The position numbers were made by a program, and so were the translations under genes. From contig JAJEKV010000060.1 in NCBI GenBank assembly GCA_021234155.1, forward strand, positions 6,034,323 to 6,098,322: DNA of 64,000 nt, written 5' to 3'. A model generated the notes under the pieces. It was not told where the DNA came from. It saw only the letters and a program-made list of their open reading frames with translations, and searched no databases. Numbering within the stretch: position 1 is the first letter of the stretch; the number at the start of each line of letters is the position of its first letter. Positions 1 to 11,022 of this stretch are shown here, one piece after another. The DNA comes from Isoetes taiwanensis (lineage: Eukaryota > Streptophyta > Lycopodiopsida > Isoetales > Isoetaceae).

Positions 1-199
1 TCTTATTGAGGCGATGGGATAGAGCTCTTTGGGAAAAAGTTGTTGATTATCTGCAGTCTATTCTGATATTTTGGTGTGGACGTGTCATCGGGAGGTTAAA
101 GAGTGCAGACTTGTGAATTCTATGTAAAAGCTAATGTTTGGTACTGATATTCTTCCATCTTCTAATAAGTGGTCCCTTCAACTCCCTCTTTCTCAATGG

Positions 200-504
200 C
201 AGTAGATGTGGACTTGAGCATGGGATAAGCCACTTCATCCTAATGTGGTTGTACTTTGGTGGCAGATTCTTCACATATATCTTCGGTTAATGTTCTTGTC
301 CACAGGTTTGATCCTAGAATATCAGATCTGTGTTCAGTATGTAAGCAGAGATCTGAGACCATTGGGCATTGCTTTTTCATGTGTGGCCACCTTAAACATG
401 TACGGGATTGGTTGTTCTCCCTTTTCCAGGTATCACTAATGAGTCACAAGTGCTTTTGCCAGGATTTTCATTTAACATCAAGTTGGTTGCTTTGGACTAT
501 ATAA
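200..504 (+). pseudogene. LINE reverse-transcriptase zinc-binding (zf-RVT) remnant
   Basis: A short decayed piece of a non-LTR retrotransposon. In the frame of 256-504 a C-x2-C (CSVC), then H-C-F-F and a second-half Cys (MCGHL) are followed by a Trp, the spacing usual for the zf-RVT domain at the C-terminus of plant LINE polymerases. The upstream part of the domain (a Trp-rich stretch around 215-290) is in another frame, so at least one frameshift is present. No RT catalytic motif is visible. Probably 5' truncated or cut by the window edge. Confidence 0.55.
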
Positions 505-875
505 AAAAGATGAAGACAGGAAGTCTTCAAAGGTATGGATATGGCAGATGATGGTGTTTTTTAAGCTAGTATAGTTAAATCTTATATTGTTCTTCACTTG
601 CCCCTCATAAGAGGCGCTTGGATATGCGCTCTTATGCATAGGCAATTTGCTTCACTTAGTGGGTCTCCATACTTACCCTCTGAGATTTTATTTCTGTCTT
701 TGCACCTTTACTTGTATTTGACTTTTGATTAAATAGCCAAGACATCTATAGATAAATAGAGTAGAGCTAAGAATAATTTACAAATTTTATAACTTTAAAT
801 AACAAAAGAGGCTTACATAGTCTTGTTTTACCAACGCAATTCACAGTGCCTCAAAGCCTACTGGAAGGAGATGCA
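505..875. other. No recognised feature
   Basis: AT-rich DNA with no coding frame that could be supported and no clear repeat structure. Confidence 0.5.
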
Positions 876-1040
876 AACTAATTGGCTTTCCAAATAGAAT
901 GTGTAGGAGCATAGGTACGTACAGGTACAAATTGACGCGGATCATAATCACCTAAAGCAGTATCTCGACATATGCTTCCTCGGCAAGCTTTGGGATGTTG
1001 GGGCTTTGGAACTAGTAAAGCATGGCCATCATATAGGTGA
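876..1040 (+). repeat. Direct-repeat segment shared with 48246-48400
   Basis: About 160 bp that resemble 48246-48400 in the same orientation, including the shared block GGCAAGCTTTGGGATG and a following GGAAC-AGTAAA. The two copies lie on opposite sides of the 42 kb inverted-repeat region. The stretch may derive from a coding sequence (a frame through it reads GKLWD), but it has stops and no family was recognised. Confidence 0.55.
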
Positions 1041-1640
1041 GGTTTGGGAGATAAGTGTTGCCCATGCTGACCACCTTTTAAAAGTATATAAAAGAAGAGA
1101 AGGCAAATTGCATTGCAAGGCGAAGAAATTATAGAACACTCAATCCTCGATTAGGGAATTGCAAGACATTCAATTCTAGATGAGCAAGCACTGGTAAAAG
1201 GTACAAGATGAGAATCCTAAAGTGGAATTGTAACAAATGGAGTAGGCCCATGAGGTCTAGGTTGTGAGAAAGCATTATTAGTTGTAAAACATTGAAGCAA
1301 GTTCTGGATCATTTAGGAGAGAGAACGTCAACTTCTTATACCGCTTGTCACATTTGATAATAAACACTCATAAATTGCTTCATCAATGGGGATAGAAACA
1401 CGAATACGTGGAGCACTAAAAATAGAATGAAAAACTTGCATGAACGTGCCATTGGGAATAGCTACTAAGAATTGTTACGCTCAAGAAGACAACTAGAAAA
1501 AAGCGACCATCAGCAATCATGGGTTAGTTAGAGGATAAACAAGGTGATGGAGCAATTGCACTAATGACCTGTGGTGCAATTGCGTCAGCCCTTTTTTTTT
1601 TTTTGGTGCTCATCTTCTTTTTTAAAATAAGAAGGTGTTG
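1041..1640. other. No recognised gene
   Basis: No supported coding region. It ends in a T-rich homopolymer tract around 1590-1605. Confidence 0.5.
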
Positions 1641-1654
1641 GTAATCGTGCCTTG

Positions 1655-1687
1655 GAACGCTGCATGTAATGCCGCATGCGGCGTTCC
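1655..1687. repeat. Short inverted repeat (hairpin)
   Basis: GGAACGCTGCATG is followed by a short spacer and CATGCGGCGTTCC, a 13-bp stem with one mismatch. It lies between T-rich and A-rich homopolymers and may be the core of a small MITE. No target duplication was identified. Confidence 0.45.
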
Positions 1688-1868
1688 CTCTCCCGCATGG
1701 GGAATATTTGGTCGCATTAGCGGTCTACCTCCTTTTTTTTTCAAAAAAAAAATGTTACCGCTGGATTCTATGGCTTCCCCATCTCGATTTTTCGCTTCCT
1801 TTTGCCTCTTTCTTCCTCGGCCTTCCGGATTAAAACTTGAATGGTTTTGTAAGGCTCTCAGCAAAATC

Positions 1869-2042
1869 TTCCTCGAATCCTTCTTTCTTTTCTTCGCAGC
1901 ATGTGATGCCCCTACATCTGGGCTTGAGAGCAGAAGGTATGTTTTTGTGAGGTTTATGGCTTTGTAGCAGCAGATCCTTCTCGAATCTTTTTCTTTTATT
2001 CACAAGAGATGATGCCCCTGCGTCTAGGCTTGAGAGCAGAAT
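1869..2042 (+). repeat. Two-copy ~70 bp imperfect direct repeat
   Basis: Two segments, about 1869-1937 and 1977-2042, share the order CTCGAATC, a T-rich stretch, GATGCCCCT and GGCTTGAGAGCAGAA. No coding function was recognised. It could be an old tandem duplication in a transcribed leader or a MITE. Confidence 0.5.
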
Positions 2043-4405
2043 CAAAGAATGTAAACCCAGCAGCTCGGGTATATTGAAGCCAGTGGCAGTATTGGCTGAG
2101 AAGAAGCTATATTTTTCATTTTTCCTTGGAACCAGAAATGTGTTTGTGCAAGATAGAAGCTATGTAGAATAATTTTGTCATTTCTTTTTTTGTGTATGCA
2201 TTTCAACAGCCGTGATTTGAATCATGTAAGAATCGATGCGCATCAAATGATTTTCTAGAGCATGTCAGTGGTATTTTAGCAATTTGATGGATTGGAGTAT
2301 ATATCTGTTACGCATTTTAGCATCTATCTGCATTTTTCCTAAAGTTTATCGGCATGAATATGTTTTTAAATGAGAGCTGGTGGGAAGGATACGATACTGA
2401 ATATGATTCTCTTATGGGCTTCTGGAGCATAAGTTGTCACAGAGATCTCCACAACCAGCTGCAAAATTGGAGTTGTTTCAAGTTTCAAGAGAAGCACCCG
2501 GGGTTTGCAATTTGGTGGGCTGGGCATGTCCTTTTTCTATGATGTAGACTCTCCTTGCTCAAGCACCAGAATCATATCACATATAGTTAAGATGTTTTTC
2601 CAGTGCATGTTTTGATGCAATCCATATGCAACATATTTATCGCTTGCTCCGGCAAATATCTGGATCAAAAATTTGATGAGCTTTTGAGCCTAAGCTGTTT
2701 CAACATGTAAAGTATGTCAAGATCTTAAGGTACTTTTAAACAGTTCTATTACAGCCCTACATGTTTGCAGATTTTTAGAGATAACGATAACAGTTGTTAC
2801 ATGCAATGGCATCTGTTAGAATACTTTGTTTGGCTTCCATACATGTATGATTCCACATATAGCCCTCTGTTATTGTCAGTAATTGTTCACTTCACTGCTT
2901 ATAATTTGACATCAAATCATCTATGTTGTAATGCTTCTATTATGCCCCAGAGACTCACAATACAACATGTGGCTTATTTCCCAAGAACAGGTGGCTAATA
3001 TAACATCAAACAATATGTAAGTTGCCATTATGTAGTGGACCTAGAATATCCACCAATATTTAATTTTAAAGCATACTGTTTGTTTTTTTAGAGCTCCCAT
3101 CGTTACCATTCCTAAAGCTAGGCTCATGAAACACTATGGGATTTGTCACTATGATGTCATTTTAAGCTATATGCTCATTGTAATTGATTTGTAATTGTGG
3201 GAATGCATTGTAACAGTAGGGAATTGTCTATGCAGGTCCATTTACAATCGTAAAAATTTGAAATGGGAGATGCATTTTATATGCTGATGTGAGCGATGCA
3301 AGGTGATTCAATCTTCCAACATCACTGGGGTGAGGATTTTATCAAACATAGGATTGGGTTCTTTGCAACTGGAGACGTGAATAAATTCCTGAAGGGGAGC
3401 ATTCATCAAACATTTATTCCCTGTTAAAGTAGGTAGCCATCTAGCCATAGTTTCCTGTACTTTTGTTAAAGCTCAAGACTGAAAGTATAGAAAACTAGAG
3501 CACTGTGTGCCATCATTAGAATTCAGTTCTCACCATTTAGACAGATTCTATAGTCATTCTACTCCTCTACATAGAAAAGCTTGACCATAAACCCTGACAG
3601 AAAGTACTTTGCGGCTAAAAGCATAAATCTTAGGCACTTTTCAGTTGTGTTGTTAGCTGCAGCTCTCTCCAGCCCTCATGACGATGTATCCTTTCATTCT
3701 CCTACAGGGACCAGCTCATTCAATCTATATAAGCCAATGCTGAATGCTAATGTTGATTTTAATTATTCTGTGCATAGGTCTATCATGAAATATCCCTTTG
3801 AATCGGCAGCATAAAGCAAGGGCCATGATTTATGTAGTAGATGTTTGCATTTACTTTCTATTGCTTTTATCGCATTCAAATTCCTTCTATGCATAAAAAT
3901 TGCCTATATTTCCAGATTTGGGTAGCCAGAGTTTCTAACGGTAGTCAGTGAGAACTAACTCCATCCTGCAGGACATATGTGAATCAGTATTTAGATTTAA
4001 GAATTTCTGAAACATCTCTTGCCACATCTTTTTAAATAGTGTTTCCTTCCATAATGCCTTGATCAGTAATATGAATCTGAACATTCTCATCTTCTTTTCG
4101 TTTTATATGTTATAGGCACCATTTCTTAGTGTACAATGAGAAGGAATGTCACTTTCATCAGGTAAATAGTTATCTACCTATTGCATTGCATCTTCATTAG
4201 AGTCTTTTTAGGAGGTAATCCCGTCCCTCTAGGGAATTAGATTTTTTTATAATAACTCTTATTATTTTCTTATTTATTTTATTCAACAACCACCATCCCT
4301 CATATATAGGTCATTAATATGGACCCTTATTAGTCACCCCCTTTTCTAGGAAATGTACCAAAATCCAAATTGTAACTCTTTTTTTCAGGAAAGGTACCAA
4401 AATCG
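2043..4405. other. Featureless AT-rich stretch left of the large element
   Basis: About 2.4 kb without a supportable gene: only short open frames with no recognised motifs. Just before the inverted repeat, around 4345-4410, a block containing GTACCAAAATC occurs twice, the second copy abutting the putative element end. Confidence 0.5.
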
Positions 4406-5466
4406 AATATGTAGCATAATAACAGGGGGTTTTCTTTGTGTTTTTGTACGCTTTTCACTAAGGTTTTCCTATGATTTCGTGATGTATTCAAATGGATGTA
4501 TTAAAGCGTACATCTAGAGTCCACCATTTCTGAGCCATTGATTTTAGCCTTTTTTTTTCAACAACCAATGGCTCACAACAAAAGCCCTTTTTTTGTTTGT
4601 GTGGTGCATAATGGGCACATGAAGGCTTGAAGGGCGCATGTAGTGCAGTTTCCCCGCCGACAACACATTTCTTATCATAACTTTTGATCCAGAGCTCTGT
4701 TTGAGATGATTTGTATTGCGTTGGAAAGCTCTCTCCGAGATCTTTTTGATAGTGTATGATATGGATATGTTTGGTTTAGTTATCTATGCTAAAACAGCAA
4801 TTTTTTGGCCGGGTTTGGTAGGCTTTCACATCCTACCAGCTGATTAATACAGGATTGCGCTATTGGATATTGTTTTATGGCTCATTCCGAATGAAGCTTG
4901 CAAAAATTTACTATGCATTTTTAGATTTTGAGGCAGTTATTAAGCAAATTCCAAGGCTTCTAGATCCTTGTGCTAACAAGCAGAAAAGTTTCCCACGTCT
5001 GCTGTTAAATTCCAGTTGAAAATAGTTTGTGTATGGGTGTTGCAAACTTTATGACTTTCAGAATAATGGGATCAATCTGCTCTATCTTTATGGTAACTTT
5101 TACTTATGTTCTATTTGTTTTATTGTGATCAAATTCAAAAGCTACAGGTGATGAAAGCCTCAAATGAATTCTAGTTTTTTTCTGGTTTGAATTCTAAAAT
5201 TTTTGTAAGACCGGGGGGGAGGGGGGGGACGTCCCTAAGGCCCCGAAGGGCCAATTTTTTTTTTTTTTTTTTGCAACACAAACCATTAACATCCAACATA
5301 TAAAAATTAAATCCCCCAACACATAACAACCATTGACATTAACAACCAACACATAACTACCATTGACATTAATTAACACAACCATTGGGTCCAACATATT
5401 TAAATTAAAATCCCCCTTAAACCCCCTTTGGTTTGGGTACATACTCACACGGGGGGTGACGTAGGG
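4406..5466 (+). repeat. Left terminal inverted repeat
   Basis: Matches the reverse complement of 45681-46824. Landmarks in order: TGTAGCATAATAACAGGGGG, a block with GTACGCTTTTCACTAAGG, GCTCTGTTTGAGATGATTTG, a T/A homopolymer next to GGCCCCGAAGGGCC, short repeats of a CATTGACATTAA-like unit, and an inner end GGGGGGTGACGTAGGG. A short reading frame inside it is shared by both arms but looks like a by-product of the small repeats. Confidence 0.8.
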
Positions 5467-5567
5467 CAAATCAGATTCGCGCCAATGGAGTTTCGAGATT
5501 TTGCACATCAATTTGCATTTGCAGGTATGTTCTGTTGTTCTTTTGGATTAATTGCATGCACAAGATT

Positions 5568-6323
5568 ATGACAACGGAGCTTAGAATTGTGTTGCCTACA
5601 GAATATGGAATGACTTGGAACAGGAAACATGGAGGCTTCAAAGTTAAAGTGAATGAGGAGCTCTTGAGATATGAGGGAGCTAAGAATGCAGATTTATGGG
5701 CACATGGCAAGGTTTATCCTCGGGACCCAATTACGGGTAAGTTTCCAGATTTTGATTCTGTTACTGGTTTGATTAAATTTGTTTGTGAGGGAAGGAATGG
5801 ATTTTTGGGATATTGTGAGAATATGAAGAAATACTTAGATCAGCTTTGTTGCATAATTGGGTCTTGTAGACAGGAAATTGAGGCAATGAAGTATGAATTA
5901 AAAGTGTCATCATCAGAGAAGTCTAAATTGGCAGAAAATATTGAGTGCTTGAAGAAGAAGTTAATGCAAATGCACAATGAAGATATCTTAAAAGACTTTG
6001 TCATTAAGCAAGCAGAAAGGGAGAAGTCTCGAGCCGAGAATTCTCTCCAACGAGCTGAATGCTCAGTGAAATGTTTAGAAGCTCGTTTAAAAAGAATGAA
6101 GAGGAAGAGAACTTCAATGGGTGTTCGTGAGAGGAAAAAAGAAATAAAACCAATTGAGTCATTGGCACCAAAAGGGGGAGCAGCAAGGAGGAGAGTTTAT
6201 GCAATTAACCAAGTCTTAAACACGGAAAAGAAGAAAGGAGTTGTGAGAAAAAATATGGGGAGATTGTTAATTAATATGGCTTCAAGAGAAGAGATTCTTG
6301 CTTTACTGAATGACCCATGCAAC
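5568..6323 (+). CDS. N-terminal part of the transposase-like gene (coiled coil, basic)
   Basis: An open stretch of about 250 codons, running from the Met at 5568 to the CACTA MITE insertion. Residues ~95-180 are rich in Glu, Lys and Leu with a heptad-like pattern and contain IEAMKYELKVSSSEKSKLAE, so a coiled coil is likely. Residues ~185-235 are Lys/Arg rich and could bind DNA or act as a nuclear signal. The first 90 residues are unlike anything I recognise. The reading frame stays open across the MITE once the insertion and one target copy are disregarded, so the next segment (6526-7029) is probably the same protein. A few bases into the MITE the frame hits a stop (6345-6347). Confidence 0.5.
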
Positions 6324-6326
6324 ATA

Positions 6327-6522
6327 CACTACTACAAAAATAGGTAGAAATGGCACAAAAGTGACATTTATCCTCCGCCCTTTTACCGCGTATAAACGTC
6401 ACTTTTGTGACATTTATAACGTTTGTGCTCCCCAAATGGCACAAAAGTGACGTTTATACGCGGTAAAAAGGCGGAGGATAAATGTCACTTTTGTGCCATT
6501 TCTACCTATTTTTGTAGTAGTG
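6327..6522. mobile_element. CACTA-type MITE with 3-bp target duplication
   Basis: A 196-bp, almost fully palindromic element. It starts CACTACTACAAAAATAGG and ends with the reverse complement CCTATTTTTGTAGTAGTG; the arms of ~85 bp match closely (both carry GGCACAAAAGTGAC and CGCGGTAAAA-type blocks). It is flanked by ATA at 6324-6326 and 6523-6525, the 3-bp duplication expected for CACTA/EnSpm. It has no coding capacity and must be mobilised in trans. It interrupts the transposase-like gene. Confidence 0.9.
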
Positions 6523-7383
6523 ATAGGATTGAAGCGAGACATACTAGAGATGGTAATAAAGGATATACATTCAAATATGGATGCACATGAAGTCCAAAGT
6601 ACTTGTGACACTATCGGTTTAAGTAGAAAGGGATATCGCAGTCTATTTAAACCTTTTCAGAATGCATTGAAATCTTTAGGCACTAAGAAGGTAATCATCC
6701 CTCGTCCATACATGGTAGAGAACATTAGAAGAAAGAGGAACATGAATGTTGAAGAAATTCTTGGCGGCATGCACTTGATTCAAGCTGGAGCCCCATGCAT
6801 CTCAAATTGCAGTAAGTCTGATATAATTGGACTCAGTGAAAAAAATAATATTTGGTTTAATCTAGAAAGTGTTTTGAAACTTATGGTTATGTTTTACAAT
6901 ATGAAATCTTCCAACATAGAGCACTTGGAAGTATGCATAAAGCTTGATGAGATGGAGCTTACTAGTAAATCAAAATATGAAAAGAGTGTCGCTTGTTCTT
7001 ATGAATCGCGCTATGGGACCAGATTATGAAGTATAGATGCATCTACCCAAGAAAGAAAAAGATCCAGAATGGTTTTCTGTTCAGTCTGAGGAACACACGT
7101 GGTGGCTTGGCATGTTTCAAGTTCATAAAGAGAATTTTGGGGTTTTATAATGGGTCCTTGATCAGACCGAAATCCCGATGACTATTAGTACCTATGAGTC
7201 AGGTGAATCATTGCACGTAGATGGCCATGGCTCCTTTAAGGTAAGATTTCATTTGGCTTCAGATTTGAAAACTGAAAAGGCTATGTACAATGTAGTTAGC
7301 ACAGGTGCTCAAACCTCTAGCAATTGCCTATTTTGTATGTATAAACTGAAGAAAAAAAAGAATGGAAGGAGCTTTAGTACTTT

Positions 7384-8109
7384 GTGTTGCAAACAGGATG
7401 CAACTCAGCTCCAGATAGACACTTAAAGGATAACATGTTTGATGCAGTCTTGCCAATTCCATTAGAAAGAGTGCATATTTGTACCTTACATGCGTTGGTT
7501 AGAATAGTTGAGAAGATGATCCATAATAGCTGCAAGTTTGTGTGGAACATTAAAGGTGAGAAAGATAGAAAAACAGGGATTGCAAGGGTTGAGTAAGTGC
7601 TATCCGAAGCGGGTCTCCATAGCGGCAATGTGAAGCTTGAGAAGGACTTGAAACGATCAGGAAATAGCACCGTGCCATCCAAGGTATCATTAGGGGGTGA
7701 GAAGGCAAGGCATTTCTTAAAAAACATTGATCCAAAGAAGAAGGGAACGTATGATTTTGGTACAAAATTGATTGAGGCTGAAAGGGACAGAATGGATAGA
7801 GCGAATGCTACCATAAGAAAATTGGATGCATGGAATGAATTCTCTAGTCTTAACGTTTTATTGCAAAAACATACCTTCACTGCTGATGACAAGTTGAAAT
7901 TTAAAGAGCTCGTCACGAAGTTTACAGATGCTTACATTAAAGCATGGGGTGAAAGCGAGGTCACACATTACATTCACATTTTGCATGTTCATGGGCCTTG
8001 GTTTGCTAACAGATATGGTAGCCTTGCAGTATGGAACACTCAAGGCATGGAAAAGTCTCATAAACAAGCTAAAGTAGCTTTCCATCGTGCGACACAGTTT
8101 CTTCAATAA
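7384..8109 (+). pseudogene. Transposase-like core segments (CTLH and GMEKSH motifs)
   Basis: Two adjoining reading frames, 7384-7596 and 7597-8109, separated by a stop/frameshift at 7594-7597. The first contains DAVLPIPLERVHICTLHALV, the second GPWFANRYGSLAVWNTQGME followed by KSHKQAK. The order Asp, CxxH, long helical insert, Glu-x2-His is that of several eukaryotic cut-and-paste transposases with an inserted domain. The similarity is remembered and weak, so class assignment remains open. Confidence 0.4.
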
Positions 8110-8343
8110 GGTCAAGGCCACTCAATCAACTTGGAATGTGGTTTTATAGGAGGCTGTTAACAAGGCATGAGAATAATGTTAGAAGGAGAACAAGTCCACA
8201 ACTTGACAATGCATTGAGACTGAGAGAAGCTATCCGCAAACGCAAAAGAGAGCTATGGGAAAGATCCACTGCCAAGGAAACTCTGAGACAATGGAGAAGT
8301 AAGCGGATGCGAGTAGGAAAAACATATGCCATTGCATATTGAA

Positions 8344-8428
8344 AAAGCTGTAAGTTCATGCAAAAACTGTAAGTTCATGCAAAAACTATGAGTTCATGCA
8401 AAAACTGTAAGTTCATGCAAAAACTATG
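8344..8428 (+). repeat. Four-unit 20-bp tandem repeat
   Basis: Four units of a ~20 bp motif with the core AAGTTCATGCAAAAACT, immediately after the basic C-terminus of the transposase-like gene. The units differ at one or two positions. Confidence 0.8.
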
Positions 8429-8534
8429 ATCTGACATTAAATATCCATTATGGAATCTTATGACAGACTGTAGCAGAAGATGCAGACTGATTGTCTTCAG
8501 CACTTGGCAAAGAGCTCTATCGTTGGCTGCTACA

Positions 8535-8706
8535 TTGTTGCTTGTTACATCGTTGCCAACCAATGTCACATTTGTTAGCGTGTTGGCTGCATGTTCTAGC
8601 ATTGCAGCAATAGAACAGGGAAAACTAACCCATGCGATCGTTGCGAAAGGTGGATGTCAATTGAATCTTAACATTGGCAATACACTCATTGACATGTATG
8701 ACATGG
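8535..8706 (+). pseudogene. PPR protein fragment (first half)
   Basis: The reading frame contains TNVTFVSVLAACSSIAAIEQ, then GKLTHAIV and TLIDMY, the typical S/P-L motif run of plant PLS-class PPR proteins (organelle RNA editing and processing factors). Coding similarity stops at 8706, where an AT-rich MITE-like segment begins, and resumes near 9390. There is no start codon or organelle targeting peptide. An orphan fragment, probably captured or cut by insertion. Confidence 0.7.
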
Positions 8707-8711
8707 AATAA

Positions 8712-9385
8712 ATTACTACTCCTATATTTTAGTGTAGCCGAAATAGGTTTAGCTAAAGTACCTTCAAATTGGTATTAGAAGTTTCTAACACGTGGCTAAA
8801 CTAAATGATTTTTCTCCATTGTAGTTTCTTGCTTTTGGCTAAACTTTCACAAATGAAGAGGCAAATATTAGCCATCACGCTCCAAGCATTTTGGCAAAGA
8901 CATTCAATTTATTGTAAATACAATGTAATGCAATATAGATAGTAATGACAAACAACATAATATAGCATAATTGATGGAATTATTATCATTGTTATGACTT
9001 CCTTGATATGAAGAACAAAGATATAAATCAAGACACAAATATACATGAACATGTTTAAAAACCCAAAAAAAGAGTACATTGTTCTTTTTCCTCTAATGCT
9101 TCAACTTTGTACTTGGAACAAGGAACAAATGGGAAAAAAAAAAAGAAAAAGAAAAATATAAACCCTATTTGATTAGGTTTAGCTAATCAATGTCCTAGTA
9201 GATATGGCTGGAGGTAAAGGTTTGGCTATTCAACCTAAAAGGTCACTTGGGTGGCAAAAAAATTAGGCTAAAATGTTCTTTTTTTTGGGCATTTTTTCCA
9301 TTTACTTTAGCCATTTTTCTTTGCAAAATTGCCACAAAATAGCCATTTGGATAACCTTAGCCGCTATTTTATTCTATGATGTATG
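8712..9385. mobile_element. AT-rich MITE-like insertion in a PPR fragment
   Basis: About 670 bp rich in TTTAGCTAAA/TTGGCTAAA-type words with no coding capacity. It separates two halves of a PPR coding stretch (LIDMY before it, VFDSMPVQD after it). Similar words in similar order are found at 15661-16170. The ends are only loosely inverted (GTGTAGCCGAAAT against TAGCCGCTATTTT), so the exact termini and target duplication are uncertain. Confidence 0.5.
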
Positions 9386-9387
9386 AT

Positions 9388-9610
9388 CCAAATGCATTAA
9401 GTGTTTGATTCAATGCCTGTCCAAGATATTGTGTCATGGAATTCAATGGTTTCAGGATATGCTCAACTTGGGAATTCTAGTGAGGCTTTAGAAAATTTTC
9501 ACTGCAACAGTTTGGCATACAGCCTGATAAAATTACGTTTGTCAGTGTTTTGAGTGCATGTTCAGCTGACTTAACTGCCTTAGAGATGCAGAGCCTAGTT
9601 TGCATATGGT
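9388..9610 (+). pseudogene. PPR protein fragment (second half)
   Basis: The translation includes [30 protein letters not shown] and, after a one-base frame change near 9500, [15 protein letters not shown], all canonical plant PPR L/S/P motif sequence. It follows directly in motif order from the fragment at 8535-8706, so both are parts of one former gene interrupted by the insertion at 8712-9385. No intact reading frame. Confidence 0.7.
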
Positions 9611-11020
9611 GATGCAGGATCCTAGGAAGAAACCATCTGTCTGACTACTATTGTATATTGCTTTTGCCTTACATTTTTATCAATTGCAGAGCATATTACA
9701 TCAGAGAAGGTTGTTATGCCTTACATCAGAGCATATTTTCAATGGAAGTTATTTGTTCTGCTTATTTTTCCTCTTTCTTCACTAAAATCCAGTGAATTTT
9801 TGTAGCATAACAGGCTCTTGTATAATCATGCCTGCATATTCAGTCATAATCGTGTGCAAAGCTACCCTTTTGTAACTTATGATTTCCAATAATGGGATAG
9901 GAAATTGCAATATATGTGCACTACAGTTGGCACTGGCATTACCAAGCTACGAGATAAACATACTTGTTGCTTCCAATATTTGATAAACCCATCCTACATT
10001 TGCAGCTTCAATTGACATCTCCAACTATCCTCCTCCAAAGCCCCCACCTGAACTATTTCTAGCATGAGTAGGCTTTTCAATAAGTACTAAGCAACCATCA
10101 AATTCATTTTGAAATTTAGGAGCACAGAACTACATTATATGGCAAGGTTTTAAAACCATGTGCAGACATCAAGTGACATAAAGTGTTCAACAACATAACT
10201 GCATAATCCACACCTACAAAAAAACAATCCCTCGTTAAGTTTATGGATCTCATCTGCATCCTTAAATGAAATCCAATAACCATGTCCAAATGAAAAACTT
10301 TGTCTTAATGAGGATGTGATCAAACTCCTTGTTTTTTGCATTTGCAAACAATGCTCCAAAGATGAAGAAAGCTAAAACAATGTTCCAACTAGCACTGCAT
10401 TTATTGTTATCCAGGTGCAATCTAAGCCACATCAATACTTTCTAATACCCGATAGCAGCAACTTTAATTTGAACAACATGAGTCTCACAAATTATTTTCC
10501 TTTTCAGTAGTCTAATTCTTTGCAATGTGATCCTTTGCATGCTGACCTTTTTGTCAGCAGCTTGGTCCCTGACAGAGTAAATCATCATTTAATATGTTAA
10601 TATCCAGGCGTGGATTACACAAGGCAAGAAGAGGAGCAGTCCATAAAGTAAACAAGAACTTAAGATACATCTATCCTGCTGTCATTTTGAACTATTAAAG
10701 CCTGAAAACTAGAATATTCTCTCTTGAGCAATCCCCATTTATGTAAACCTTAAAATGTGAAAAAATAAGCATGTAAATAAGATCCACTTCATCTTGTGCT
10801 TTGCAAACGAAAAACTCTTAGATTAAACCTGCAAACCTGCGACAGAAAATCTGGTACAAGTATTTGGCATATATATCAATCCAACCTGCAAACGTGCAAC
10901 AGAAACCCTACAAACCTGAATTGCTAGCTGAAACAAGTGATGAATATTCTTTGGGAATCGAACCCAAATACCACCAGGAAAACCACTATATTTTTTCTTT
11001 CATTTCATAACAGTTAAGTA
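9611..11020. other. No recognised gene
   Basis: About 1.4 kb of AT-rich DNA. Nothing supportable was found on either strand. It may hold the 3' flank of the minus-strand gene at 11023-12343. Confidence 0.4.
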
Positions 11021-11022
11021 CA

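Larger units (their letters stand above)
5535..8342 (+). pseudogene. Decayed transposase-like gene of the large element
   Basis: A set of plus-strand reading-frame segments starting ~70 bp inside the left inverted repeat. The most natural first Met is at 5568. In order: an N-terminal unit with a predicted coiled coil and a Lys/Arg-rich stretch; a helical middle (6526-7029); a part with the motif LHVDGHGSFKVRF (7205-7290); a part with a CTLH motif (7440-7560); a long helical part (7600-8109) ending GMEKSHKQAK; and a very basic C-terminus (8136-8342). CxxH after a candidate second Asp and a late Glu recall hAT/P/Kolobok-type RNase H-like transposases, but that is inference. It is broken by a MITE at 6327-6522 and by frameshifts or stops near 7030-7175, 7427, 7596 and 8110. 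Confidence 0.5.

Noticed and set aside
1635-1967. Protein-coding gene at 1635-1967
   Set aside because: The frame runs through homopolymers and a hairpin, and a direct repeat follows; no motif.
5194-5511. Small frame inside the terminal repeat, shared with 45699-45989
   Set aside because: It is produced by the short internal repeats of the terminal arm; no start context or motif.
10150-10359. Minus-strand coding exon
   Set aside because: Short, AT-rich, no motif and no clear splice link to the gene at 11023.
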